Assembly (NCBI GenBank): GCA_903845935.1
Contig: CAIMZI010000075.1
Coordinates: 1 to 47,988 of the forward strand
DNA from: an uncultured beta proteobacterium
GTDB lineage: Bacteria > Pseudomonadota > Gammaproteobacteria > Burkholderiales > Burkholderiaceae_C
DNA: 47,988 nt
Reading direction: 5' to 3'
Of this stretch, positions 9,771 through 17,749 are shown piece by piece. Position 1 is the stretch's first letter, and each line of letters begins with the position of its first letter. The notes under the pieces are model-generated. The model saw only the letters and a program-made list of their open reading frames with translations, was not told where the DNA came from and did no database searches. The translations under genes and the position numbers were made by a program.

Positions 9771-11198
9771 ATGAGCAGCATCGATTACAGCGACAAGATC
9801 CCGAACAACGTCAACCTGAGCGAAGACCGCACATTGCAGCGCGCGCTCGAGCAATGGCAGCCCAACTACCTGAAATGGTGGGGCGACATGGGTCCGGACG
9901 ACAGCCAGAACTTTGACGTCTACCTGCGCACCGCCGTCAGCGTGGACCCACAGGGTTGGGCGCAGTTCGGCCACGTGAAGATGCCCGACTACCGTTGGGG
10001 CATCTTTTTGAACCCGGCCGAAGCCGACCGCAAGATCCATTTCGGTGACCACAAGGGCGAAGCGGCCTGGCAGGATGTGCCTGGCGAATACCGCGCCAAC
10101 CTGCGCCGCATCATCGTCACCCAAGGTGACACCGAGCCGGCATCTGTCGAGCAGCAGCGCCACCTGGGCCTCACCGCGCCCAGCCAGTACGACCTGCGCA
10201 ATTTGTTCCAGGTGAACGTCGAAGAAGGCCGTCACCTGTGGGCCATGGTCTACCTGCTGCACAAATACTTCGGCCGCGACGGCCGCGAAGAAGGCGAAGC
10301 GCTGCTGGAGCGTCGCTCCGGTCAGGAAGACAACCCGCGCATCCTGCAGGCCTTCAATGAAGAGACGCCGGATTGGCTCTCCTTCTTCATGTTCACCTAC
10401 TTCACCGACCGTGACGGCAAGTTCCAGTTGTGCGCCCTGGCCGAATCGTCTTTCGACCCGCTGGCCCGCACCACCAAGTTCATGCTGACCGAAGAGGCGC
10501 ACCACATGTTTGTGGGCGAGTCCGGCATCAGCCGCGTCATTAGCCGCACCTGTGCCGCCATGAACGAGATGAAGACCGACGACGTCACCAAGCTGCGCGC
10601 CGCCGGTGTGATCGATCTGCCCACGCTGCAACGCTACCTGAACTTCCACTTCAGCGTGACCATCGACCTGTTCGGTGCCGACGAGTCCAGCAACGCCGCC
10701 ACTTTTTACAACACCGGCCTGAAAGGTCGCTACGAAGAAGGCAAGCGCGTGGATGACCACCAGCTCAAGGGCCAGACCTACAAGGTGCTGTCGGTTGTGA
10801 ACGGCCAGCTGATTGAACGCGAAGTGCCCATGCTCAACGCCTTGAACGAAGTGCTGCGCGACGACTACATCAAGGATTCGATTGGTGGCGTGGAGCGCTG
10901 GAACAAGGTGATCGAGAAGGCCGGTATTCCCTTCCGTCTGAAGACACCGCACAAGGCCTTCCACCGCAACATTGGCTCCCTGTCGGGCGCCAAGATTTCG
11001 CCGGACGGACGTGTGTTGTCTGAGGCTGAATGGAAGGCCCATGTGGACAACTGGCTGCCTTCGGACACCGACCGCGCTTTTGTCGGAAGCCTGATGGGCC
11101 GAGTCGTGGAAACCGGCAAGTTCGCCAACTGGATTGCCCCCCCGGTCATGGGAGTGAATCGCCAGCCGGTGGATTTTGAGTACGTTCGGTTTAACTGA
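9771..11198 (+). CDS. boxB: Benzoyl-CoA 2,3-epoxidase oxygenase subunit BoxB
   Basis: A 475-residue diiron protein that, with the reductase BoxA, forms 2,3-epoxybenzoyl-CoA from benzoyl-CoA, O2 and NADPH. Two ExxH motifs that supply iron ligands are visible: Glu152/His155 in NVEEGRHLW and Glu242/His245 (or 241/244) in LTEEAHHMFVGE. The length matches the family. A strong GAGGAG precedes the ATG. It lies 47 bp after boxC and 226 bp before boxA, so the boxB-boxA spacer is unusually long for this operon. No key residue appears to be missing. Confidence 0.96.
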   Translation: MSSIDYSDKIPNNVNLSEDRTLQRALEQWQPNYLKWWGDMGPDDSQNFDVYLRTAVSVDPQGWAQFGHVKMPDYRWGIFLNPAEADRKIHFGDHKGEAAWQDVPGEYRANLRRIIVTQGDTEPASVEQQRHLGLTAPSQYDLRNLFQVNVEEGRHLWAMVYLLHKYFGRDGREEGEALLERRSGQEDNPRILQAFNEETPDWLSFFMFTYFTDRDGKFQLCALAESSFDPLARTTKFMLTEEAHHMFVGESGISRVISRTCAAMNEMKTDDVTKLRAAGVIDLPTLQRYLNFHFSVTIDLFGADESSNAATFYNTGLKGRYEEGKRVDDHQLKGQTYKVLSVVNGQLIEREVPMLNALNEVLRDDYIKDSIGGVERWNKVIEKAGIPFRLKTPHKAFHRNIGSLSGAKISPDGRVLSEAEWKAHVDNWLPSDTDRAFVGSLMGRVVETGKFANWIAPPVMGVNRQPVDFEYVRFN

Positions 11199-11424
11199 TC
11201 TTTTTTAACTTTTCCATTTTTTCAACTCCCCCATCCCCCGCCCCTTACCCCCGTCGGGATAAGGGGTGCCGGGAGCGGACAGCCGATTTGGCTGCTTCGC
11301 GCCGAATACGGAATTACGGGCGGGAGGTTGCCACTGCTTTTGCTTGCCCAGAGCTCAGGCCGGTAGTTCCGAGCGCCGGACGCCGATAAAGGCAAAATGG
11401 GCTGTCCACAAAAAGAGAGAGACC
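11199..11424 (+). other. Long boxB-boxA spacer with a stem-loop
   Basis: This 226-bp gap separates the two subunit genes of one enzyme. A T-rich start (11203-11232) is followed by a stem-loop at 11241-11267, CCCCTTA...TAAGGGG, extendable by CCC/GGG with one bulged A. A small CAGCC/GGCTG hairpin at about 11280-11293 follows. The open frame of boxA runs upstream through part of it, but no start signal or homology supports coding. No T-tract follows the stem, so it is more likely an RNA-processing or 3'-protection element, or an inserted palindromic sequence, than a terminator. Confidence 0.45.
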
Positions 11425-12708
11425 ATGACAGAAGCCGTCATCCAACAACACCTGATCGACCCTGAGATCTGCATCCGCTGCAACACCTGCGAAGCCATCT
11501 GCCCGGTGGGCGCCATCACCCATGACAGCCGCAACTACGTCGTCAAGGCGGATGTCTGCAACCTCTGCATGGCCTGCATCTCGCCCTGCCCCACCGGCTC
11601 CATCGACAACTGGCGCACCATGCCCCGGTCAATCGCCTATGCGATTGAAGACCAACTGCTGTGGGACGAGCTGCCCGCCGAGCTGACGGCAGAACAACTG
11701 GCACACGCCGGTGTGGCTGAGACCGCCGTTGCCGAAGCGCAACCCGCAGCGCTAACAGACCCAACTGACCCCAGCGGCCAGGACGCATTCAACTCGGCAG
11801 CCTTTGGCGCCACCCTACCACCCTGGTCTGCGGCCCATGCCTATACCAATCTCTACGGTCCCAAGGCTGCGGAGAAGTTCATTACCGCCAAGGTGGTGGG
11901 CAATGTGCGCGTGACCGAAGTCGGTGCCACGATTGGCGCCGACTACGACACCCACCACCTCATGCTCGACTTTGGCTCCATGCCGTTCCCGGTGCTGGAA
12001 GGCCAGAGCATTGCCGTGCTACCGCCGGGTCTGGATGAAAGCGGCCGCGCCCACCATGCGCGCCAGTATTCGATCGCCAGCCCGCGCAATGGCGAGCGCC
12101 CCGGCTACAACAACCTGTCGCTGACCATCAAGCGCGTGCTCGAAGACCACAGCGGCAAGCCGGTGCGCGGTGTCGCCTCCAACTACCTGTGCGATCTGAA
12201 GATTGGCGACAGCGTGCAGGTGATTGGCCCGTTTGGCAACAGCTTCCTGATGCCCAACCACCCGCGCTCCCATATCGTGATGATCTGCACCGGAACCGGC
12301 AGCGCCCCCATGCGCGCCATGACCGAATGGCGCCGCAGGTTACGCGCCTCCGGCAAGTTCGAGGGCGGCAAGTTGATGCTGTTCTTCGGCGCGCGCACCA
12401 AGGAAGAGCTGCCGTATTTCGGCCCGCTGCAAAACCTGCCCAAGGATTTCATCGACCTGCATTTCGCCTTCTCGCGCACGCCGGGCCAACCCAAACACTA
12501 TGTGCAAGACCTGATGCGTGAACGCGCCGCCGATCTGGCTCCGCTCTTAGCCGACAGCAACAGCTACTTCTATGTCTGCGGGCTCAAGAGCATGGAAGAG
12601 GGCGTGGTGCTGGCGTTGCATGACATTGCCAAGGCGGCAGGGCTGAATTGGGAAACAATAGGCACATCGCTCAAGCGCGAAGGCCGCTTGCACCTGGAAA
12701 CCTATTGA
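11425..12708 (+). CDS. boxA: Benzoyl-CoA epoxidase reductase subunit BoxA
   Basis: A 427-residue iron-sulfur flavoprotein that passes electrons from NADPH to BoxB. The N-terminus carries two 4Fe-4S ferredoxin motifs, Cys16/19/22/26 and Cys45/48/51/55. A variable Ala/Pro linker (about 85-125) leads to a ferredoxin-NADP reductase module with the FAD-binding RQYSIASPR and the NADP-binding [12 protein letters not shown], ending in the family-typical ...ETY-like C-terminus (LHLETY). The start at 11425 is chosen for the GAGAGA ribosome binding site and homology; the frame is open further upstream. Its stop overlaps the next ATG by one base (TGATG). Confidence 0.95.
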   Translation: MTEAVIQQHLIDPEICIRCNTCEAICPVGAITHDSRNYVVKADVCNLCMACISPCPTGSIDNWRTMPRSIAYAIEDQLLWDELPAELTAEQLAHAGVAETAVAEAQPAALTDPTDPSGQDAFNSAAFGATLPPWSAAHAYTNLYGPKAAEKFITAKVVGNVRVTEVGATIGADYDTHHLMLDFGSMPFPVLEGQSIAVLPPGLDESGRAHHARQYSIASPRNGERPGYNNLSLTIKRVLEDHSGKPVRGVASNYLCDLKIGDSVQVIGPFGNSFLMPNHPRSHIVMICTGTGSAPMRAMTEWRRRLRASGKFEGGKLMLFFGARTKEELPYFGPLQNLPKDFIDLHFAFSRTPGQPKHYVQDLMRERAADLAPLLADSNSYFYVCGLKSMEEGVVLALHDIAKAAGLNWETIGTSLKREGRLHLETY

Positions 12709-13502
12709 TGACTATTTTTGAAACCCTGGTACTAAGCCAGCGCACCCCCGGCGTGGCGCAAATTACCATGGCGCGCCCGGCCGTTTTCAACGCCTTTGAT
12801 GAACTGATGATTGGTGAACTCGACGCCGCCTTTGCCGAACTCATTGAAGACGCATCGGTGCGCGTCATCGTGCTGGCCGGCGAGGGCAAGCACTTCAGCG
12901 CCGGTGCCGATCTGCAGTGGATGCAGCGCGCATCTCAGGCTACTCAGGAATGGAATCTGCAGGATGCGCGGCGCTTTGCCGGCATGCTGCACCGCATTGC
13001 AAGCAGCCCCAAACCCGTTATCGCACGCGTCCAGGGAGCAGCCCTGGGTGGCGGTGTCGGCCTGGGCTGCGCCTGCGATATCGCCATTGCGGCGGACAAC
13101 GCCAGCTTCTCGGTCAGCGAGGCCAAGTTCGGCATACTGCCCGCCGTCATCGGCCCCTATGTCACCAACGCCGTGGGCAAACGCCAGGCCCAGCGCCTGG
13201 CACTGACCACCACGCGCATTGGCGCGGCCGAGGCATTGGCCATTGGCATCGTGCAGCAAGTCGTGGCACTGGACGCGCTGGATGCCGCCGTGGATGCCAC
13301 GCTGAAAGAACTGCTGGCCGGCAGCCCCAATGCCCAGCGCGAAATCAAGACCCTGTTTGCGCAACTCGAAGTCGGCCCCATTAGCCCGGAGGTGCGCGAA
13401 CTCACCGCCCAAACCATCAGCCGCGTGCGCGGCACGCCGGAAGCCCGCGAGGGCTTTGCTGCCTTCCTGGCCAAGCGTCCGCCCAACTGGATTCCACAAT
13501 GA
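12708..13502 (+). CDS. Enoyl-CoA hydratase/isomerase family protein of the box lower pathway
   Basis: A 264-residue crotonase. The oxyanion-hole segments are GKHFSAGADLQWM (about 64-76) and QGAALGGGVGLGCACDIAIA (about 109-128), and a catalytic-loop Glu is in SEAKFGILPAVIGPY. The SAGADLxWM signature is most like methylglutaconyl-CoA hydratase (LiuC) and related PaaF/PaaG-type enzymes. In this operon it most plausibly isomerises or hydrates the dehydroadipyl-CoA formed by BoxD on the way to 3-hydroxyadipyl-CoA. Start and stop codons overlap those of boxA and of the following dehydrogenase gene, indicating coupled translation. The exact substrate is inferred from context. Confidence 0.85.
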   Translation: MTIFETLVLSQRTPGVAQITMARPAVFNAFDELMIGELDAAFAELIEDASVRVIVLAGEGKHFSAGADLQWMQRASQATQEWNLQDARRFAGMLHRIASSPKPVIARVQGAALGGGVGLGCACDIAIAADNASFSVSEAKFGILPAVIGPYVTNAVGKRQAQRLALTTTRIGAAEALAIGIVQQVVALDALDAAVDATLKELLAGSPNAQREIKTLFAQLEVGPISPEVRELTAQTISRVRGTPEAREGFAAFLAKRPPNWIPQ

Positions 13503-15019
13503 GCGCAACAAACTTAAATAACGCAACGGTGCTGGTCATCGGCGCCGGCATCATGGGCGCAGGCATTGCCCAAGTAGCAGCACAGGCGGGCCACAGCGTG
13601 ATGCTGTTCGACATGCGCGAAGGCGCAGCCCTTGAGGCCAAGGAAAAACTCAGCGCCAGCCTGAACGCATTGGTTGCCAAGGGCAAGCTGGGCGCCGACG
13701 CTGTAGCGCAAACCCTGTCCCGCATCAGCGCGATCGGCAACTTGCAGGAAGCCGCAGCGGCAGGCCTGGTGGTCGAAGCCATTGTCGAAAAGCTGGAGGC
13801 CAAGCGCGGCTTGTTTCAGCAATTGGAGCAAATAATCAGCGCCGATTGCATTCTGGCCACCAACACGTCTTCGATTTCGGTGACGGCAATTGCCAACGGG
13901 CTGCTGCATCCCGCGCGCCTGGTCGGCATGCACTTCTTCAACCCGGTGCCGCTGATGAAGCTGGTGGAAGTGGTTTCGGGCCTGCAAACCGAAGCGGCAG
14001 TGGCCAACGCCATTTTTGCGTTGTCACAAACCTGGGGCAAGGTGGCGGTGCATGCGCGCTCCACGCCGGGCTTTATCGTCAACCGCATTGCCCGCCCCTA
14101 TTACGCAGAGACCTTGGCGCTGCTGCAGGAACAGGCCGCCACACCCACCGTGCTGGACGCCTGTCTGCGTGCGGTGGGTTTTCGCATGGGGCCCTGCGAG
14201 CTGATGGACCTGATAGGCCACGACACCAATTTCTCGGTGACGCAGTCGGTCTATGAGGCCAACTTTTTTGACAAACGCTATAGCCCTTCGCTGGTGCAGC
14301 GCGAGATGGTCGATGGCGGCCTCTTGGGTCGCAAATCGGGACAGGGCTTTTACAGCTACGCAGCCGATGCGACAAGACCCACGGTTGCTGCCGCTCAGGC
14401 CATGCAAATGCCGATTGCCAAGACGCTCTGGCTGCATGGCCGGGGCCCGCTGGCCGATGCGCTGCAGGCTGCCTGTGAGCGCGCCTTGGCCTTGGTGCCC
14501 ACTGCTGCACCCGCGCTGCTGCGCGACGAAAGCAGCGATTGGATAGGCCTGGAAATCGGTGGCTGCCAACTGCGCATGACGGACGGCCGCTGTGCCTCGC
14601 AACTCGGGGCCGAGGTGGCTGTGTTCGACCTGCCGCTGCAAACCACCCAAGACACGGTGCTGGCCTGGGCGCCCTCCTCGCGCGCCTCTGCTGCCTGGAC
14701 CGCACAAGCCGAGCAATGCTTGCAGGCGCTGGGCTTCAACCCGCAGCGCGTGGCCGACACGCCGGGCTTGGTGGTGGCGCGCAGCGTCGCCATGCTGATC
14801 AACGAAGCGGCAGACGCGGTGCACCAGGGCGTCTGCAACGAGGCTGCTGCCGATGCCGCCATGAAGCTGGGGGTCAACTATCCGGCTGGCCCGTTTGAAT
14901 GGCTGAGCTCGTGGGGCGCCGTGCCGGTGTGCCAGTTGCTGGACGCGCTGGATGCGTTCTACCGTGGCGAGCGCTACCGCGCCAGCCCGCTCTTGCGCCA
15001 GCGCACCTGGCAGGATTGA
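13499..15019 (+). CDS. paaH: 3-hydroxyacyl-CoA dehydrogenase (3-hydroxyadipyl-CoA dehydrogenase, PaaH type)
   Basis: A 506-residue NAD-dependent dehydrogenase that would oxidise 3-hydroxyadipyl-CoA to 3-oxoadipyl-CoA. The Rossmann GAGIMGAGIAQ is at residues 15-25, a catalytic-region HFFNPVPLMKLVE follows, and then two C-terminal 3HCDH domains (about 190-285 and 410-500). The length fits the PaaH/PaaC group rather than the 280-residue HBD type. It overlaps the hydratase by 4 bp (ATGA) and ends 1 bp before the MaoC gene. The same step occurs in phenylacetate degradation, so it could serve both, but no paa genes are in view. Confidence 0.9.
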   Translation: MSATNLNNATVLVIGAGIMGAGIAQVAAQAGHSVMLFDMREGAALEAKEKLSASLNALVAKGKLGADAVAQTLSRISAIGNLQEAAAAGLVVEAIVEKLEAKRGLFQQLEQIISADCILATNTSSISVTAIANGLLHPARLVGMHFFNPVPLMKLVEVVSGLQTEAAVANAIFALSQTWGKVAVHARSTPGFIVNRIARPYYAETLALLQEQAATPTVLDACLRAVGFRMGPCELMDLIGHDTNFSVTQSVYEANFFDKRYSPSLVQREMVDGGLLGRKSGQGFYSYAADATRPTVAAAQAMQMPIAKTLWLHGRGPLADALQAACERALALVPTAAPALLRDESSDWIGLEIGGCQLRMTDGRCASQLGAEVAVFDLPLQTTQDTVLAWAPSSRASAAWTAQAEQCLQALGFNPQRVADTPGLVVARSVAMLINEAADAVHQGVCNEAAADAAMKLGVNYPAGPFEWLSSWGAVPVCQLLDALDAFYRGERYRASPLLRQRTWQD

Positions 15020-15020
15020 C

Positions 15021-15470
15021 ATGAAATTTACCGAGTTCACCGAAGGCCTGGTCATTGAGGCCGGCCCCTACCACCTCACCGAAGACGAGGTCTTGCAATT
15101 TGCCAAGGCCTGGGACCCGCAGTGGTTCCACACCGACCCCGAGGCCGCGGCCAAGGGGCGCCACGGCGGTCTGATTGCCAGCGGCTGGCAGACCTGCGGC
15201 ATCGCGATGCGCCTGATGGCCGACCAGGCCTTGCAGGGCTCTGAGTCGTTTGCCTCGCCCGGCCTGGCCTACATCAAATGGCTGCATCCGGTGCGCCCCG
15301 GTGATGATTTAAGCGTTCGCGCCACGGTGCTGGAAACCCGGGTGGCGCGCAGCCAGCCGGGTATGGGCATCCTGCGCTGGCGCTGGCAGTTGTTCAACGC
15401 CGCCGGTGTGGAAGTGCTGGACCTCGAAGCCACCAGCCTGTTTGATCTGAACCAAAACCCTGTCGCCTGA
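15021..15470 (+). CDS. MaoC-like hotdog-fold dehydratase
   Basis: A 149-residue MaoC/NodN-type hotdog protein with the (R)-hydratase-like substrate region AWDPQWFHTDPEAA followed by GGLIASGWQT. These domains hydrate enoyl-CoA thioesters or act as thioesterases. The start at 15021 follows the dehydrogenase stop by one base and matches the family N-terminus; the frame extends further upstream inside the dehydrogenase gene without support. Its presence next to a crotonase-type hydratase suggests either a second hydratase of different stereochemistry or a helper for off-pathway CoA esters. The role is inferred. Confidence 0.85.
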   Translation: MKFTEFTEGLVIEAGPYHLTEDEVLQFAKAWDPQWFHTDPEAAAKGRHGGLIASGWQTCGIAMRLMADQALQGSESFASPGLAYIKWLHPVRPGDDLSVRATVLETRVARSQPGMGILRWRWQLFNAAGVEVLDLEATSLFDLNQNPVA

Positions 15471-15485
15471 ACTGAATCGTCCGCC

Positions 15486-16688
15486 ATGAACCAAGCCTTT
15501 ATCTGCGACGCCATCCGTACCCCCTTCGGTCGCTACGGCGGCGCGCTGTCTTCCGTGCGCACCGATGACCTGGGCGCCATTCCGTTGCGCGCACTGATGC
15601 AGCGCAACCCGGGTGTGGACTGGGCGGCCATCACCGATGTGATCCTGGGCTGTGCCAACCAGGCCGGCGAAGACAACCGCAATGTGGCGCGCATGAGCGC
15701 CTTGCTGGCCGGTCTGCCCTTGGAAGTTCCGGGCGGCACCGTCAACCGGCTGTGCGGCTCCGGTCTGGATGCGGTGGGTACGGCAGCGCGCGCCATCAAG
15801 GCCGGCGAGGCCACGCTGATGATTGCCGGCGGCGTGGAAAGCATGAGCCGCGCACCGTTTGTCATGCCCAAAGCGGAGAGCGCCTTCAGCCGCAACAACG
15901 CCGTCTATGACACCACCATAGGCTGGCGCTTTGTCAACAAACTGATGAAGGCGCAGTACGGCGTGGACTCCATGCCCGAGACGGCCGAGAACGTGGCCAC
16001 CGATTTCAATATCGAGCGCGAGGCGCAGGACCGTATGGCCCTGGCCAGCCAGCTCAAGGCCGTGGCAGCACAACAGGCCGGCCACTTCGCCCGCGAAATT
16101 GTCGGCGTACCGATTGCACAGAAAAAGGGCGACCCGCTCGTCTTCGATACCGACGAGCATCCACGTGCCACCACGCTCGAAGCCCTGGCCAAACTCAAGC
16201 CCATAGTCCGCCCCGACGGCAGCATCACCGCCGGCAATGCCAGCGGCGTCAACGACGGCGCCTGCGCCCTGTTGCTGGCCGATGAAGCCACGGCGCGCAA
16301 GAACGGCCTGACGCCGCGCGCCCGCGTCGTCGGCATGGCGACAGCCGGTGTGGCACCGCGCATCATGGGCATGGGCCCGGCACCCGCCACGCAAAAGGTG
16401 CTGGCCCTCACCGGCCTGAGCCTGGCACAACTCGATGTGATTGAACTCAACGAGGCCTTTGCCGCCCAAGGCCTGGCCGTCTTGCGGCAACTGGGTCTGC
16501 AGGACGATGACGAGCGCGTCAACGCTTGGGGCGGCGCCATTGCGCTGGGCCACCCTCTCGGTGCCTCGGGTGCACGCCTGGCCACCACCGCCATCAACCG
16601 CCTGCACGCCACCGGCGGTCGCTACGCCCTGTGCACCATGTGCATAGGCGTGGGCCAGGGCATTGCTCTGATCCTGGAGCGGGTGTAA
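15486..16688 (+). CDS. pcaF: 3-oxoadipyl-CoA thiolase
   Basis: A 400-residue thiolase that cleaves 3-oxoadipyl-CoA with CoA into succinyl-CoA and acetyl-CoA, the last step of the box route. Active-site residues are Cys90 (NRLCGSGLDAV), His356 (ALGHPLGASG) and Cys386 (CTMCIGVGQG), with NEAFAAQG in between. The N-terminal FICDAIRTPFGRYGGAL is typical of the PcaF/PaaJ subgroup. It lies 15 bp after the MaoC gene and is the last gene of the rightward operon. The gentisate LysR gene converges on it with a 20-bp gap. The enzyme is shared by protocatechuate, phenylacetate and box pathways, so the symbol is by family. Confidence 0.94.
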   Translation: MNQAFICDAIRTPFGRYGGALSSVRTDDLGAIPLRALMQRNPGVDWAAITDVILGCANQAGEDNRNVARMSALLAGLPLEVPGGTVNRLCGSGLDAVGTAARAIKAGEATLMIAGGVESMSRAPFVMPKAESAFSRNNAVYDTTIGWRFVNKLMKAQYGVDSMPETAENVATDFNIEREAQDRMALASQLKAVAAQQAGHFAREIVGVPIAQKKGDPLVFDTDEHPRATTLEALAKLKPIVRPDGSITAGNASGVNDGACALLLADEATARKNGLTPRARVVGMATAGVAPRIMGMGPAPATQKVLALTGLSLAQLDVIELNEAFAAQGLAVLRQLGLQDDDERVNAWGGAIALGHPLGASGARLATTAINRLHATGGRYALCTMCIGVGQGIALILERV

Positions 16689-16708
16689 CCAAGATAAGGC
16701 GCAGCGCC

Positions 16709-17626
16709 CTAGGCAATACTGGCGCTGCTTGCGGACATCAAATCGGCCACCACGCGCCGCAGCCACTGCGAGCCGGGGTCGTTGTGAAAGCGTTCATGCC
16801 AGTGCTGCTTGACGTCGTAGGGTGGTAACTGGAACGGCACCGGAAAGATGCGCACCGCCGCCCTCCCCTGCAGCACATCGGCCAGGCGCTCGGGAATGGT
16901 GAGTATCAAATCGGTGTGCTCCACCACCAGCGCCGCGCCTATGAAATTGGGAATGTTGAGCGAGATCTTGCGCTTGAGGCCAAAGCGCTCAATCTCCTGC
17001 TCCAGCATCTGCGGTGCCGCACCCGAGGAGCTGACCACCGCGTGGTTCTCGCTGGCAAACTGCTCCAGCCGCAACTCTTTTTGGATGCGCGGATGGTGGG
17101 CGCTGACCATGCAGGCAAACTTCTGCGAGAACAGCACGTTCTGGTAAAAGCCGGCCTCGAGCTGCGGCATCAGGCCAAGCGCCAGATCGGCCTCGCCACT
17201 TTCCAGCAGGCGCGCAATGTCGTTGGAGAGCGGCAGCACGTCGATGCGAATGCCGGGTGCTGCCAGGCGCAGCCTCTCCCACAGCCTAGGCAATAGCACC
17301 AGCTGGCTGATGTCGGTCATGCAGATGCGAAACAGGCGTTTGGAGGTGACGGGGTCAAAATGGTTTTGCTGGCCCATCACCACTTCCAAGGCTTCGAGCA
17401 CGCCGCGCACCGGGCGCACCAGGCCGTCGCCAAAGGGGGTGGGCTCCATGCCGGCAGATGTGCGCACAAACAGCGGGTCGCCAAAGTGATGGCGCAGCTT
17501 GGACAGGGCCACGCTGACCGCCGGTTGCCCCAGGTCCAGGCTGACTGCGGCCTCGGTCACGCTGCGCGTCTTGTAGATTGCGTCAAACACCTGCAGCAGG
17601 CGGATTTCTATCGTGTCTAGGGCCAT
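16709..17626 (-). CDS. LysR-type regulator of the gentisate operon
   Basis: A 305-residue LysR-type transcriptional regulator. The winged helix-turn-helix is at about residues 5-65 (SVTEAAVSLDLGQPAVSVALSK...). The effector domain resembles that of the NahR/NagR/DntR group, which respond to salicylate-like hydroxybenzoates. The gene is divergent from gentisate dioxygenase with a 123-bp intergenic region holding a perfect palindrome. It probably activates the gentisate operon in response to 3-hydroxybenzoate or gentisate and represses itself. The target follows from arrangement; the effector is inference. Confidence 0.9.
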   Translation of the reverse strand: MALDTIEIRLLQVFDAIYKTRSVTEAAVSLDLGQPAVSVALSKLRHHFGDPLFVRTSAGMEPTPFGDGLVRPVRGVLEALEVVMGQQNHFDPVTSKRLFRICMTDISQLVLLPRLWERLRLAAPGIRIDVLPLSNDIARLLESGEADLALGLMPQLEAGFYQNVLFSQKFACMVSAHHPRIQKELRLEQFASENHAVVSSSGAAPQMLEQEIERFGLKRKISLNIPNFIGAALVVEHTDLILTIPERLADVLQGRAAVRIFPVPFQLPPYDVKQHWHERFHNDPGSQWLRRVVADLMSASSASIA

Positions 17627-17650
17627 GTCTTGATTGTGGGGGCGGGTCTT

Positions 17651-17716
17651 ATTCGAATTTCGAATACGCCATATTAAGCGCCTTGGATTGTCAGCGCCCG
17701 ACCCCGCTTTTACGCT
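17651..17716 (+). promoter_or_regulatory. Gentisate operon promoter with LysR-type palindrome
   Basis: The 15-bp perfect palindrome ATTCGAATTTCGAAT (17651-17665) contains the T-N11-A pattern of LysR-type sites and resembles the ATTC...GAAT boxes of NahR/NagR-type operators. Downstream, TTGTCA (17688-17693, 5/6) and TACGCT (17711-17716, 3/6) are spaced 17 bp apart, predicting a start near 17723. The palindrome is then centred at about -65, the usual recognition-site position for this regulator family. The weak -10 fits an activator-dependent promoter. Confidence 0.6.
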
Positions 17717-17749
17717 TGCGTCCTATTCCAACAACGCCGTGGAGACTGC

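Noticed and set aside
11277..11407. GGACAGCC/GGCTGTCC inverted repeat 120 bp apart in the boxB-boxA spacer
   Set aside because: An 8-bp pair at this distance is expected by chance in a GC-rich 226-bp region, and it does not extend.
11266..11424. Extended boxA start at 11266
   Set aside because: No ribosome binding site, and the extra 53 residues are not like a BoxA N-terminus; the start at 11425 gives the ferredoxin motif at its normal place.
16693..16711. GGCGCAGCGCC palindrome between the convergent thiolase and LysR genes as a bidirectional terminator
   Set aside because: The stem is at most 4 bp with a workable loop and there is no T-tract on either strand.
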